A DNA stretch of 64,000 nt from Zingiber officinale (Eukaryota; Streptophyta; Magnoliopsida; Zingiberales; Zingiberaceae): assembly GCF_018446385.1 (NCBI RefSeq), contig NC_055987.1, positions 28,774,202 to 28,838,201 on the forward strand, in the 5' to 3' direction. The notes under the pieces are model-generated. The model worked only from the letters and a program-made list of their open reading frames with translations. It did no database searches and was not told where the DNA came from. The position numbers were made by a program, and so were the translations under genes. Below are positions 43,901-56,046 of this stretch, in pieces. Position 1 is the stretch's first letter, and every line of letters begins with the position of its first letter.

Positions 43901-46900
43901 ATCTTTACGAAGAGCAATTGACAGATCAATATTGGAGGGGCGAGCATCGGGATCTGCAAGAAGAGGAGATGAGGGACATGAATCTAGTTCTGGCCGAGCA
44001 CGCCTCGTGTACACTTGCAACGGTTCAGGAGACAAAAGCATATGTAGTGGGAGACATGTATAGTGGAATCGGTAATTGAGGAGATGCTAATGTATCATGA
44101 TGTAACACCAGCATAGGTGTAACTGCGTTTTGTTAGTGGGTCAAGACAACGGTATCTTTTTTATGTGTGAGAATATCCAAGCAGGATGCATTTAATAGAG
44201 TGAGGCAACAATTTATCCAAGATAGGAGTAAAATTGTGAACAAAACAAACACAACTGAATGTGTGAGGTGAAACAGGGGTGAAGATAAGAGAATGGGATA
44301 TGCCATATAACTCAGTAGAAGACATCCTATTTATAAGAAAGCAAGCTGTGATTACTCTACAAAAACTTAGGAACATGCATGTGACAAAGAGGAATACGAG
44401 CTATGTCTAAAATATGATAGTGTTTGTGTTCAGCAACTCCATTTTGTTGAGAAGTGTATAAACAAGAGGTTTGATAAATTATGCCATGAGAATTACATAA
44501 TGTAGACACTATCTTCTGAGTGAACTCAAGTGCATTATCGGTACGAAGAATGCAGAATATTGAGTTTTTATTTCGTTATAAAATGATATTAACACCTAAA
44601 CCTCACTCTTATGTTTGAGTAAATATAACTAAGTCATGCTAGAATAATCGTCAACAAATTATAAAATACTGAAAACCTCCTCTCGACTCAACTCTACTAG
44701 GTTCCCAAACATCACAATGAACAAGTTCAAAAGCAAAAGAACACGTTTATCAACTCTGGAATTCACACTGGAAATCAACAGATAGAACGGGATCTAAACT
44801 TTTGAGAGCGGAAGACGATGGGTGACCAAGACACTGATAAGAAGACATAGTTGTTGCGAGTGACAGGGAACTTACAGGTGTAACCAAATCGAGATATTAT
44901 AGGCCATTATTCTCATGTCCACCAATTATCCTTTTCGTGTGTAGGTCCTGAATAATACAATAGGATGGATAAAAAGATACAGAACAATTGTGAGCTTTTG
45001 TTAGCTGGCTTATGGACTGTAAACTAACTGGAAATTTAGGTGCAAAGTGAATATTATCAAAGAGTGGGATTTGCAGTGGACCTGACAACACCTCTTCCCG
45101 TAATTAAAGAATAGGCACCATTGGCTAGACAGACAAGGAATAAAGATGAGGAAACAAAAGAGAAAGAGAAAACAGACTTGTTACCAGAAATATAAGCAGA
45201 CGCACTGGAATCCAGCATCTAAGACTTATCACGAGACACAACAAACGCAGTGGCAGAGGGAATGCTAGCAGAAGAGCTAACCAATTTCTCATAATCAGTA
45301 CGAGAAACCGAGATCATATCATCATGACTGCCAATGTCTGCTTCGTCCAACACTTCTCGGAGGCATGGTTGGAACGGCCACAATGAACATACAAATGACT
45401 ACTCCTGGTGGTATCATTTCCACGACCACAACTACGACTACTATTACGACCCCAAAAGAACCCACAACCGCAAGTAGCCATAGCTGAAGTATCGGAAGAT
45501 AAGGAAAACTGGTGTCAGGACGGCCCATGATCACACGAAGAGCCCGAGGCAGAAAAGGACATCGGTGTAGAAATCAACAACACAAGGCATCAGAGCCGAA
45601 ATCGACAGAAAAGTACATCAGCACCGAAATCGGCAAAAAAAGGATGTCGACGCCAAAAGCAATGGCAGTAGTAGGAGGTGACAGCAACAAGAGGAAGCAA
45701 CAATAGGGGACGGCAGAAAAATTAGATGAAGGAGAACCCTGCTCTGATACCATGTAAAAGAGAAAGAGATCATATATTTCTCATCACACACTTACATGTA
45801 AGTATTTATAGGAATTTATATGCATAAGGAGGGAAAGAGAATCCTATAATTATGGTATATCTATCAATCATTAATTACAATTAATCACAATCCCCATAAT
45901 CAAGCTAATCTAAATCAATCATAATCCCTACAATTAAAAGAATCTTTGAAAGTATTCAACAATCTTAACATGGAGTGACAATTTTATTGTGTGTAGAATA
46001 CCTTCTAGGTGAAACAACAAATACTAATACTTTGATAGTATCATCATTATCAAAGTACTATTAGCCTCAACTATTTGTGGTTGAACGCATGAATATCCTT
46101 CCAATGAAGTCTATGCAACACTATGTTACTCGTAATAAATAGATCTTTTAAAACACTTGATTTATTAATCAAATTTTTGTATAGTTCCCTTTATCCACAT
46201 ACCTTCAATTTTAATCAAGTCAACTTATCAAATTATAGCCTATTGATTGTCTTTATACATGGTTTGATTATAATGATTGACCTCTTTAACATGCTAAAAC
46301 CATCCTACCGTATCATTTTTTTTCATCTGATGACGTTACACCTAATTGTTCTTAGAAGGTACTATTTTTAATTCTTTTTTTTCCAATAACCCCATTATAG
46401 TCTCCTTTTATCAATTCACTAGGATGAAATTAATCAATTATTCACAACATTCTGAAAGATTCTCCGTCTCATATTTGTTAAAAGCACATGGGTTTAGCTT
46501 CAAAATGTAGATCATCATCCACATGTTATGTTTGTTTCACCTATTTGGGTTTAACTACAATAGCCTTCTACCAAGTTTATAAAAGCCTATATCCCTAGTA
46601 ACATTCAAATTAATAATCATGTTTGTTACATTGACCTATTTTTGGACTTCACACTACCTCTACACTAGATTCAACTCTTCTATATATAGAATCTACGAGA
46701 GGTCTTTGAACTTCTTTATATCATCTCAACTTATTTTCTCTCATTTAATTATATATATTAGAGCTACAATTACTCACTCTTAAATATAAATACTATTCTA
46801 TTCTTTCTTGTAACTCCACATATTCCTCTTAGCATCCTCATATTTTCTATAGTAACTTTGGGTAATTATTGCCTTAATAGCCCAACACTCTGATTCGCTA

Positions 46901-48146
46901 AGTACAACAATCATACCATGCTCTTGTAAAATTTTCCTTTTTGTGTTAGGGTGAAATGATAATCATACAAGACTCTGGAAGCTTTCATCTGGTATTAATA
47001 TAGAAAAGATAAGGACTTGGATGTGATCCGTGATGCTAATTTTTATCCTAACCACGGCCATCCACTAATTCTAGACCTTTCACTGAAATGTTCTTGTATC
47101 TCAAGTTGCTAACCTAATCTAATAATCTTACCTGAATTGTGGTGAAATTATTTTAAATCAAGACATCCTAGCTCAACATTGACAATTTTGACTTCTATTT
47201 GTACATAAAAAAAGATCAAAATCATTGTTACCTATCCAACCTATTGCCTTTGATAAAGTGAAGAAATTCTGTTGTTGACTTTATCTCATCATCCAACTAC
47301 CATTAGATTATCATCCACGGGGACAAACATTTTCTCATACAAGATTCATTTGACAATTTTCCATTTCCAATTTAATGTCCTTCATTGAATAGTAATCTAG
47401 ATTAGCTCGAAACTATGTTGACGTTGTACAAAAAGACTAATTTGAAAGAAAAATGCTACTAGAAAAGAAGCCATGTGGAATTACACTTCTGGAAAATGCA
47501 TATTCTTATCTTCTACTAATTTGTCTCTAAGTAAGCCGCTTCTAAGAAAATTAGCATTCATACAAACTACAGAAATCGCAACACTAGCTGTAATTCATTT
47601 GCACCCTAGTGACAGCTTTATCATGTTAAAGAAAGAATTGATGCAAAGAACCAAAAGTCACTATCTATGTTAACCAGAAATATTGGATCAATTTGATGTG
47701 TATGCGAGATAAAAAAAAAACTACGTTATGTCAATAAGTTAATAAGTCTCTTCCAAAAACATATCGCATCATAAATTCGGTACTCAATCCCTTCCGAGCA
47801 CCCATGCCTTCTTTCCCCCGAGGAATCAGATACTTCCCCCCACAAAATTAAATCTTGAATGATGATTATACAATAGAAACCCAAGAAACGCAAATCATCC
47901 GCCAGAACGAAGACGAAAGGCATCGAAAGCTCACCGATTGTCCTCCTAGATCTAGAAATCGACCGGCAAGAGGAACTCCTCAGCGGAATCCCAGTTCGCA
48001 CGAGGCCCAACTCCTGTAAATAAAACCAATCAAATCCCATATATCAGGGCTGCCAAACCAAACCTAAACACGAAAAATAATACCTTGGAGAAGCGAAGAC
48101 AGAGCGGTAAGAAAGAGGCGGCAGCGGAAGAGCATGCGGCTTCCAT
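40911..48146 (-). CDS. NFU: plastid NifU-like Fe-S scaffold, 4 exons, 214 aa
   Basis: Exons on the minus strand: 48084-48146, 47935-48013, 41796-42106 and 40911-41102; all introns GT..AG, phases agree, total 645 nt with stop TAG. Residues 1 to about 48 form a Ser/Arg-rich start ([20 protein letters not shown]) like a chloroplast transit peptide. Residues about 60-150 are the NFU domain, with [12 protein letters not shown] and Cys104/Cys107 in GACGSCPSS, the pair that holds the Fe-S cluster. Residues 152-214 are a second NFU-like domain without the CXXC ([16 protein letters not shown]), the layout of plastid NFU1/NFU2/NFU3. In plants these scaffolds pass 4Fe-4S and 2Fe-2S clusters to photosystem I and other stromal proteins. 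Intron 2 is 5828 bp and contains a copia element. Confidence 0.94.
42222..42268. repeat. intron direct repeat, left copy
   Basis: GATATCTTACATGG followed by GACAATTTTATTGTGTAGAATACC. A second copy follows the copia element at 45962-46008 (ATCTTAACATGGAGTGACAA...). The duplication probably predates the insertion, which landed at its ATCTT. Confidence 0.8.
42299..42503 (-). repeat. 3' LTR of the intronic copia element
   Basis: 205 bp, TGTAAAAGAG...GTATTCAACA in plus orientation. The polypurine tract is next to it inside (42504-42515, minus strand TTGAGGGGGAG). Confidence 0.9.
42560..44500 (-). pseudogene. copia pol remnants (integrase, RT, RNase H)
   Basis: On the minus strand: [19 protein letters not shown] and [11 protein letters not shown] of integrase (44161-44376), [16 protein letters not shown] of reverse transcriptase (43406-43609), and an [17 protein letters not shown]-like RNase H end (about 42630-42580). 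Many stops and shifts. Confidence 0.82.
45741..45752 (-). promoter_or_regulatory. primer binding site of the intronic copia element
   Basis: The minus strand reads TGGTATCAGAGC directly next to the LTR, with no spacer. Confidence 0.9.
45753..45961 (-). repeat. 5' LTR of the intronic copia element
   Basis: 209 bp, partner of 42299-42503, with several small indels between them (for example around base 35-60), so the insertion is not very recent. Confidence 0.9.
46010..47934. other. remaining NFU intron 2 sequence
   Basis: AT-rich, stop-filled in all frames. No transposon domain or RNA gene seen. Confidence 0.6.
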
Positions 48147-49315
48147 GCAAGGTGAGGGATTCGTCAACACCAAGGTTCGGATCATAGCAAACAGGAATCC
48201 TAACTCCTCCGAACTTCTGACGTCCGTTTACTTGAAAGAGAGACAAGAGAGGAATCGAGAACGTTTTGTTTTGGCAGAATGAATAAAATAGCAAAAATAT
48301 AAACTAGTTAAAATTGATAATAAAGGAGCCTCCGCCGGTCGGACCGCAACCACATGTTGGTGTTGACCCGTAGCCACGTAAAGGCAGTTTAACTAAAGCA
48401 AGATAAAAAAGAACAAAAGTACGGCATTTTGATGAACGAGAGACCGGATCCTCTTCCAAATATCCCCGGTCTATGTCGGTCTATGTATCCCATTCGTTCC
48501 CTATAGCCTACCGGTCTAATTAGAATTATATCCTGGAAGATCCATGTCGAATATGATCGACGTCAGAATTCAGCTAAATTTAAACAGAAGATCAAATCGA
48601 TGATAAAGAAAATCCTGCTAAGATCTGATCAAATTTTGACACCGATTATGTTGATTGTGATCCCCTATATTCACATTTCCTAGAGTATAGTTCTGACTGA
48701 GTAGATCATAGGAAGTCGCCGAAAATGAACTAGGGACGACGAGTAGGATACAAGAAGAAAAGATATTTGAAAGAAAATTCAAATTAAATAAATTTTAACA
48801 TCATCCATATTTCGAGATCGAATCGTCGGTCTATCTTTTATGGACTAAAGGATCGTCCATACTATACTTACAATCGAATCATGGCATTCAGTTCGATCAT
48901 CTGTCTACTGCCAATGGCCTTTAAGAAAATGAACCTACAGAGAAACCGTAATTCATTCCTGGTTAAAAAAACACGAGTAAAAGTCGCGTATTCAATTTTT
49001 TTTAATTTTATCAGAACATTCTTATTGATGTTAACACGTGGGTATGAATATGTTGAAAGCCGTTAATGAATAGATTTTATAAAATAAAATTTTAAAAATA
49101 AATTTTAAATATAAAGAATAAAGTTAAATGGTTACAACGAGAAGTGTTAATATCATAACAGATTAAAAAAAAATATGAAACTAAAATGGTAGTAAAAAAA
49201 AATAATAATATCAGTTAACCTCATTAATTATATGATCAGTCCGATCCGAATAAATCAGGAAGCACACGCGGCAACCAATCATCCAGTATCCTTTGATTGC
49301 GCTCCCATTTAGAGG
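48147..49315. other. upstream region of NFU
   Basis: Expected to hold the NFU promoter and 5' untranslated region near 48150-48300, where the sequence is GC-richer. No clear TATA box. Nothing else recognised up to the MITE-like element. Confidence 0.5.
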
Positions 49316-49320
49316 AAAAC

Positions 49321-49695
49321 TAAGGTAGGGTAAACTTTTTTAAAGAGTTGATAAGAGGATTCGAACGCGACACCTCAGTCAATAGTGCCCAAAATAGGGA
49401 CTTAAATTGATAAGAGCATGCACAGGTGGGAGCTCGAACCTGACACCTCAGTCAATGAGTAACAACGTCATAACCAGAGCACCCCTAGTTCGATTGTTTT
49501 ACTACAACTCTTTATCAACTAGGGGTAACAACGTCATAACCAGAGCACCCCTAGTTCGGTTCGAGTGCTCTTATCAACTCTTTATCCTTCAGATACGTGA
49601 TACTGAGGCTCCTCAAAAAATCTCTTCGGGGGTTTCTCATGTATGAGACCGCAGAGCGATGGGTCCAGTCACATTAAAAAATTTACCCTACCTTA
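49321..49695. mobile_element. MITE-like element with TAAGGTAGGGTAAA termini
   Basis: 375 bp with inverted ends TAAGGTAGGGTAAAC/T followed by TTTTTTAA on both sides. The similarity may extend 5 bases further out (AAAAC/T). The interior holds a direct duplication of GGTAACAACGTCATAACCAG (about 49458 and 49525). No transposase; superfamily and target duplication not resolved. Confidence 0.7.
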
Positions 49696-49953
49696 ATTTT
49701 ACTAAAATCGTATTCAAGTACTTATTATCATACGTCTCAATCATTATAGAGGTCCGAAAAAAATATCAGTTTTTAAAAGATAAATTTTTATATAAAAATT
49801 TAATTTTTTAATGTAAAATTATTAATATATTTAAATTTTGATAATAAATCTTTTCAAATAAAATTATTAAATTATTATTTTTTAGATATTATTAAGTGTA
49901 AATAAAGTTTTATTATTTTGTTTCAATTTGATGACATTTTAAAATTTGATACT

Positions 49954-50739
49954 TGATCTTGTCCGAACGCTGAATCAACGGACGCTGGGCACGTGGTGCT
50001 CTCCGCGTTGCTGGCGTGGATCCCCGACCGATCGTACGGACATTCGGCGAACCTGTAAAGAAATCGGGCCGGGAAGGGGTTCCCGGCGACGATCCTCCGA
50101 CGCTCAAGTCAGGCAAGTGGACAACCAAGAAGTGGCTCCGAATATCAAAGAATGCGTACCTCCGGTGAAGTGTGAGGCTCCTTATACAGAGCTGGGAAGA
50201 AGCTCATGCACACATACCGAGGTGAATACGTGTCCCCAGCCCATACCTCAGTAAGGGTTCGTCAGAAAGCTTGTCTGACACCTTACTGCTACAGTCCAAG
50301 CACGTCTCTGATGGGACAGCGGAACCATGTCATAAGATCCTACGTATGGTTCGCTCGTGGGCCATATCCGCTGTCAAAGGATGTTTCCTCGTCCTGTTCT
50401 CTTCTTACTCTATGCCGAGTGTCCGACAGCTCGGCAGTCTCCTTGCGTCCGGCCGGTCACACGTGCTGGTCCACTTAGGATATTCCTGGTAGTGTGCTCT
50501 GTGGAGACTGTTCGTAGCATTACTATCTTATGCCTTCAGCCGAGTGGGCTATTCGCTCGGCCATATGCCTCTCTTCAACCAGAGCGCCGGAACCCTGGCT
50601 CTTCGCCGGGTACCTGACTCTGATGAGACCCCGTCCGGCCGACCGGGCTCCCCCTTCTCCGGTCGACCGTTCGGCCCTTTGACTGTACGTGGCGTTGACT
50701 TCTCTCAGAGAGGAAGTCCCTGTTCTTACCGCCGAATCA
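49954..50739 (-). mobile_element. solo gypsy LTR
   Basis: 786 bp, TGATCTTGTCCGAAC ... CCGCCGAATCA, matching the LTR of the gypsy element at 7071-12557. Flanked by a perfect target duplication ATACT (49949-49953 and 50740-50744). No internal sequence: the product of recombination between two LTRs. It contains open frames with no domain. Confidence 0.94.
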
Positions 50740-50744
50740 ATACT

Positions 50745-53341
50745 GTTACTTACCTGCACAAATATAATAAAATAATAAATATATATTAACTTTTATTTAA
50801 ACTAATTAGAATGAGCATCCATACAGATGAGCCTATAGAAAAATATAAATTTTAAAAACTATGTAAGAGATTATTCTCAAATATTAAAGAATAATAAATA
50901 TTTATTTTATATTTTTAGTTGATATTATATATCTAATTCTTCAAACTAATTAATCTTAGGATGATCAAACTATACACAGAAGTTTCCCACGTATTTAGAA
51001 TCTTATTAAATAAATGATTTAGTTACAAATATCAATAAAAATAATAAACTATAGTAAAAATCAAATAACTTATAATTGGGTGAAGATATTAAAATGGAAA
51101 GGGGATGTTAAGAAGTATGAGAATGAATTTTGCTTCCTTAATTTTCTTAAATTATTAAAGTTTTTGATAGAGGAAGAGATTGTTCGGATCCTCTCGATCA
51201 CTTTTTGTAATCTAGAGGATGGTCCTTTGATGTGAATTGATGGGGATGAATATCTCCATCTATTTTATAAATGAGGATCATTCATTTCACCAATCTATAC
51301 TAAAGGATCATCCCTGAAACATATAAACCAGAGAATCTGATCTCAGAAGAGGACTAACTGATGCTTTTGCATTGAATGGATAAGAACCCCTTGCTTCCTA
51401 TTGCTATCGAAGAAGAGGACAGTTAATTTGTGTCTAATGGACAAGAATCCTTATTTTCTATTCCTATAAAAAAATGTAAGGAAGTGAGATTCTCAGCGAG
51501 GGAGGAGAAAGAAATCCTTTGATAGTTGAATCGCGGGCGAGAGAGGAAAAGGGAGTGTGATCATTGACGAAGGAGGGAAAGGTGCAGGATCGTCAATAAG
51601 AGAGGGAAAGAGCGTCAGATTACGATAAGAGAGGGGAAAGAGCGTGGAATTACTAGTGACTATAAGGGTCAGTTTACTCAGAGAGACGGATCAACGAGGG
51701 AAAGGAATCAGCTAAAGAAAAAAATCTCTAGGGGAAGGGGAGGGAAAAGGACAAAGAAAGAAGAGAATCCCTAGGGAATAGGGAAGGAAGAGAGAAGAGA
51801 AGGAAGAGAACGGAAGAAATGAAGAAGCAAAAGAAATAAAAAGTGTTGTTGTATAGCGATGACAGATCTGGTAGAGGTATTCCAAGGGGGACTAGAAGGT
51901 TAGAGAAGGGAGATACTGGACAATAATAATTAAGGTGTAGTGGAGAAGAAGAAAAGTGCAGAAGAGGAGGAGAGGTATGGGAACTAGAGGGGCGGAGAGC
52001 TTTTTGCACGGTGGCCCGGCGAGAGGTGGCGGAAGCCATAGCAACCGAGAGGGTTGTCACGCTCGGTCCTGTACCTAGTTCGAGGAGTTGTGCCAAGCTT
52101 GGATTTTTATCCGACGGCAAAAGGCACAGTAATCCGTCCACGCCGCGGCTTGTGTTAGCGCCAGAGCTTCGCGAGCCCCAGTCATTGCAGCCGGTACTAC
52201 CGTCGGAGTCGCAACACTGCTCTGTTTCATAGAAAGGCCTTCTCTACACCTTTGTCTCCGAGATCCCCTTCTAAATTTGCCCTCTTCAAGAACTTCTCCA
52301 AGGTTCCTTTTTTTTCTTTAAATCGATCTAATTCCTGGCTTTTGGCTTTGAGATTTCATTGGATAGCTTTTTCGTTTTACAGGTTTTTGTTCTCATACTA
52401 AAGTTTGCAGCTTGTTCTTTTAGTAGAGTCGTTGCCGGATTTGTTCGCAAAGCCCGAAGGTGAGCTAGGGGACGCCGGTGTTTAAGGCGGAGTGTTCCCA
52501 CACCTTCCACTGCCACTTCCCCTGTATTACTGCCGACGTCAAGAGCCACAACCATCTCAGCTGCTTGTGTGTTGCACTGCCTAGCTCCAGGAATCCTTCC
52601 TCTTGGTCATGAACCGCCGTGACGAAGACACAGAGCGAAGGATGGTTGGTGAGGCAGATAACCGGAATCCGGAATCCCAATCTGAGAACCTATGGCGGAG
52701 GTAGAAGCGGTACAACCCAAGTAGTGAGAAATGGTTTGGCGTGAGCAAAGTCGTGAGGAGACGCTGCTAGTAAACCGAGCGGTCATGAGGGGACGTCGTT
52801 ATTCGCGAGTGGCCGTGAGGAGACCTGTGTTTTGGCCAATTGCGTAGGACTATCGGCGACTCGCGAGGTTGAGGACAGGACGTGAGAGATGACGAGAAGG
52901 AAAGAATGGTGTTCCGCCCGATTTTGGGTGGATAAAAATTTGTTAACAATTCAATCGATGGATGGATTCATAAATCCATCCTTCGACTATTTCAAAGTAA
53001 GTAAACAAGGGAAACGATTAATAGTCCATCCGTTTGCATGAAATAAACAACAGAAAGTTTTCTGTACAGAAAACATTCTTTAGTTTTTGAATCCATCATC
53101 CCAAGTAAACAGACCCTAAGGGAGGAAAAGGATATATTTTTTTTAAAAAAAAGTTGGGTTTAAAAAAAAATAAGATTCCAGGGTGAAGTGAAAGTGTTTG
53201 TTAGTTTAAAAAGAGTATATAATTTAACAAATACAAATAATATTATAATATTTAGACTCTTAGACCCTAATATAATAGGATATCCCCTATGACTTAGGAG
53301 TTGATCCCGCTTATTACATTTCTATTATGCTTCTTTCTCCC
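50745..53341. other. unassigned stretch, partly GC-rich
   Basis: 50745-51110 is AT-rich. 51360-52950 is purine-rich then GC-richer, with open frames up to 137 codons (51728-52141, minus; Ser/Leu/Pro-rich) that I do not recognise. 53080-53120 has AAGTAAACAGACCCTAAG, a style of end seen in DNA transposons, but no partner end was found. No gene is supported. Confidence 0.45.
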
Positions 53342-53503
53342 TGATCCTGTCCGAACGCTGAATCAACGGACACTGGGCACGTGGTGCTCTCCGAATTACT
53401 GACGTAGATCTTCGACCGGTTGTACGGACCTCCGGCGAACCTGCAAGGAAGTCGGGCGGGGAAAGGGTTCCCGGTGACGACCCTCCGACGCTCAAGTCAG
53501 GCA
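53342..53503 (-). repeat. gypsy LTR fragment
   Basis: Starts TGATCCTGTCCGAACGCTG and matches the first 160 bases of the solo LTR at 49954, ending at CTCAAGTCAGGC. The copia LTR begins directly after it, so copia is inserted in this LTR. The remainder of the gypsy LTR is absent on the other side. Confidence 0.88.
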
Positions 53504-53504
53504 A

Positions 53505-56031
53505 TGTAGAGTGTATAACATTTATCTAAAAGCCTAGCTTTTGGTATAAACATTTATCTAGAAATAAGAATCACATTGGTCAAATGTCTACATTTATGAT
53601 AAATGTAGTTGCTCAATTAATTTATATTATAGATAACATGGTGTGTGGTGTCACACACAAAAGATCATGTTATTGGTTCCTTATAAATTATAAACAGTAG
53701 CTTGCGACCAAAATGGAAAGGAACAAACCATTAGAAGGTCGTAGTGTAATTAGGTATTAGTTTATCTTGACTATATAATTACACTAGTACACTCAGAGTG
53801 TATTGAGTAGGACCATTTGAGGTCGTTTCTTTTGTACTGACTTTATAAAGGAACAAAGACCTCGGTTATTATGGAAGTGTGTGCTCTTAATCCTAATATA
53901 ATAACAAGCACATATATTTGATATTTATTTCTTTAATTTATCAATGGGTGAGATTTAGTTCGATGAATCAATAAGCCCGATAAGTTGGGAAATGGTATCA
54001 CTTATAGTGTGTGTTGTTGATTATAGAAGGAAACTGTGTCCTAGAGATACTAGGTTGATAATGTCCTCAAGAGGAGCTCATAAGGATTGTCATGTTAAAC
54101 CCTGCAGGTGGACTTAGACAATGAAGTTGAGTAGTACTACTCTTGAGCTAGATATTAATTAAGTGAGTTGTCAAGAATTTACTTAATTAGTGGACATTTG
54201 TTATCTTAAACACAGGAGACTAACACACTCATAATAAAGGAGCCCAAAATGTAATTGGGATTGGTGTCAATAATAATTCTCTAGTGGAATGAATTATTAT
54301 TGATAAAATTAAGTTGTGTGTTCGGGGCGAACACGGGATGCTTAATTTTATCGGGAGACCAAAACTAATTCCTCCTCTCGGTCCCTATCGTATCCTCTTA
54401 ATTATAGAGTACTATACCCACCTTCTTACCCATCATATAGGGGGTCGACCAAGCTAGGGCCGGCCATGTTTTGGTTCATGGGTGAATTCATGTGGCCGAC
54501 CCTAGCTTGAACTCAAGCTTAGGTGGTTGACCCTATTAAAATAAAAAGGAATTTTATTTTTTAAAATTTTCTTATGTGGATAACATAATTTAAAAGAGAG
54601 TTTAAAAATTTAAATCTTTCCTTTTATAAGATTCTACAAAAGATTAAGAGAAGAGTTAAATTTCTTTCCTTATTTGTAGATTAAAAGGTTGATTTTAATT
54701 TTGGTAAAAACTTTCCTTTTAATCATGTTCATAATTTAAAAGAGAGTTTAAAAATTAAATATCTCTTTTATAAAGCTTCTACAAAGATTAAGAAAAGATT
54801 AGATATCTTTCCTTATTTAGATAAAGAGATTTTAATTTTAAAGATAACTTTCTTTTATCCACATATTTAAAAGAAATATTTTAATTTATAAAATTTCCTT
54901 TTTATTGACCATCATGAAGGAAAATTATTAGAGAAATTTTTATAAAATTTCGAAACAAATTAAGAAAGTTTTAATTCTTGATTGAATTAAATTTCCTTTG
55001 TTTGGTTTAAAGGCCACATTGTTGATGAGAACAAATTATTTTTAATTAAATAAGTTTTCCTTATCAATGGCAAAATAATTAAGGAAATTTTTATTTAAAT
55101 TTCCTTATTTGCCAAGGCCAAGGATTATAAAAGAGAGGGTAGAGGTGCCTTCATGGCCAACAACTCTATTATTTTTCCTCTCTCTTTTTCTTCCTTGGTG
55201 TGGCCGGCCATCCTCTCCTCCTTTCTTCTCTTTGATGGCCGAATCTCATCCTTCTTGTGGAGACTCATATGGTGGCCGGATCAAGTTTAGAGAAGAAGAA
55301 GAAGAAGGAGAGAAAGAAAGCTTTGTTTCTAGCATCCCTTGGAGCATGGTGGTGGTGGCCGAACCTCTTCATCCTAGGAGAAGTTTTGATTGCCGAAACT
55401 TGTAAGGAAGAAGAAGGTGCTAGGTGGTTCTCATCTCGGAAGATCGTTGCCCACACAACGTCCGAGGTTAGAAGAGGAATACGGTAGAAGATCAAGAGGT
55501 TTTTCTACAAGGTATAACTAGTAATTTTTCTTTCCGCATCATACTAGTTATTTATGGAAATAATACCAAATACAAGAGGCTTACGATTCTAGAATTTCGA
55601 ATATGTTTTTCGATGTTGTGTTCTTTTGTTTTTTCTTTTCTTTGTGATTTGATTGTTCTTTTCGGTTAACCTAAAGTTATTTTAGAAAATTAAATATTAG
55701 CTTTCTATAAAAGGTTTTGTCTAGTCGGTGGTGTTGCTCCCATATCCAAGAAGGTCGTGTGCCTCGCCACGTCAGTACTGGGAACCAATTATGGAAATTA
55801 ATATTTAATGGAATTAATAACTTAAGGTGATTTGGGTCGAACGTGTTAAGTTCCGCAGGAGATCCAAGTCAAAACCTAAAGAACAAATAGATTAAGTTTT
55901 GGATCAAACGTGTTAAGTTCCAGCGATCCAAAATTTAATTTAAAAGAACACATGGTAGCTAGAAAAGGTTCAGACCTCTGTACAAAATTTTTGTACAGTG
56001 GAACCTCTAGGTTTTCCGAGTAGAACCAACA
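53505..56031 (+). repeat. 5' LTR of the degenerate copia element
   Basis: 2527 bp; begins TGTAGAGTGTATAACATT (partner begins TGTTAGAGTGTATACTAA) and ends AGAACCAACA. Includes an inverted pair AAGCTAGGGCCGGCCATG (about 54449) and CATGTGGCCGACCCTAGCTT (about 54490), related to the GGCCGGCC palindromes of the left copia LTR. Confidence 0.88.
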
Positions 56032-56033
56032 AT

Positions 56034-56046
56034 TGGTATCGAGCTA
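56034..56046 (+). promoter_or_regulatory. altered primer binding site
   Basis: TTGGTATCGAGCTAGG: compared with TGGTATCAGAGC one base is missing after TATC. Adjacent to the LTR end, so it is the ancestral initiator-Met site. Confidence 0.78.

Larger units (their letters stand above)
42299..45961 (-). mobile_element. short copia element inside NFU intron 2
   Basis: 3663 bp with short LTRs (42299-42503 and 45753-45961) and a perfect target duplication ATCTT (42294-42298 and 45962-45966). Same transcriptional sense as the host gene. Internal pol is heavily broken; only pieces of integrase, reverse transcriptase and RNase H are legible. It is shorter than a full copia element, so internal deletions are likely. 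Confidence 0.92.

Noticed and set aside
45322-45706. Val-rich and Lys/Arg-rich frames inside the intronic copia element
   Set aside because: Located in the gag/leader part of a degenerate element; composition only, no gag motif.
48064-48294. 76-codon frame overlapping NFU exon 1
   Set aside because: Another reading frame; the spliced frame starting at 48146 gives a transit-like peptide and joins the conserved NFU exons.
51728-52141. 137-codon frame as a gene
   Set aside because: Ser/Leu/Pro-rich, no motif I recognise, no splice or neighbour support; composition explains the open frame.
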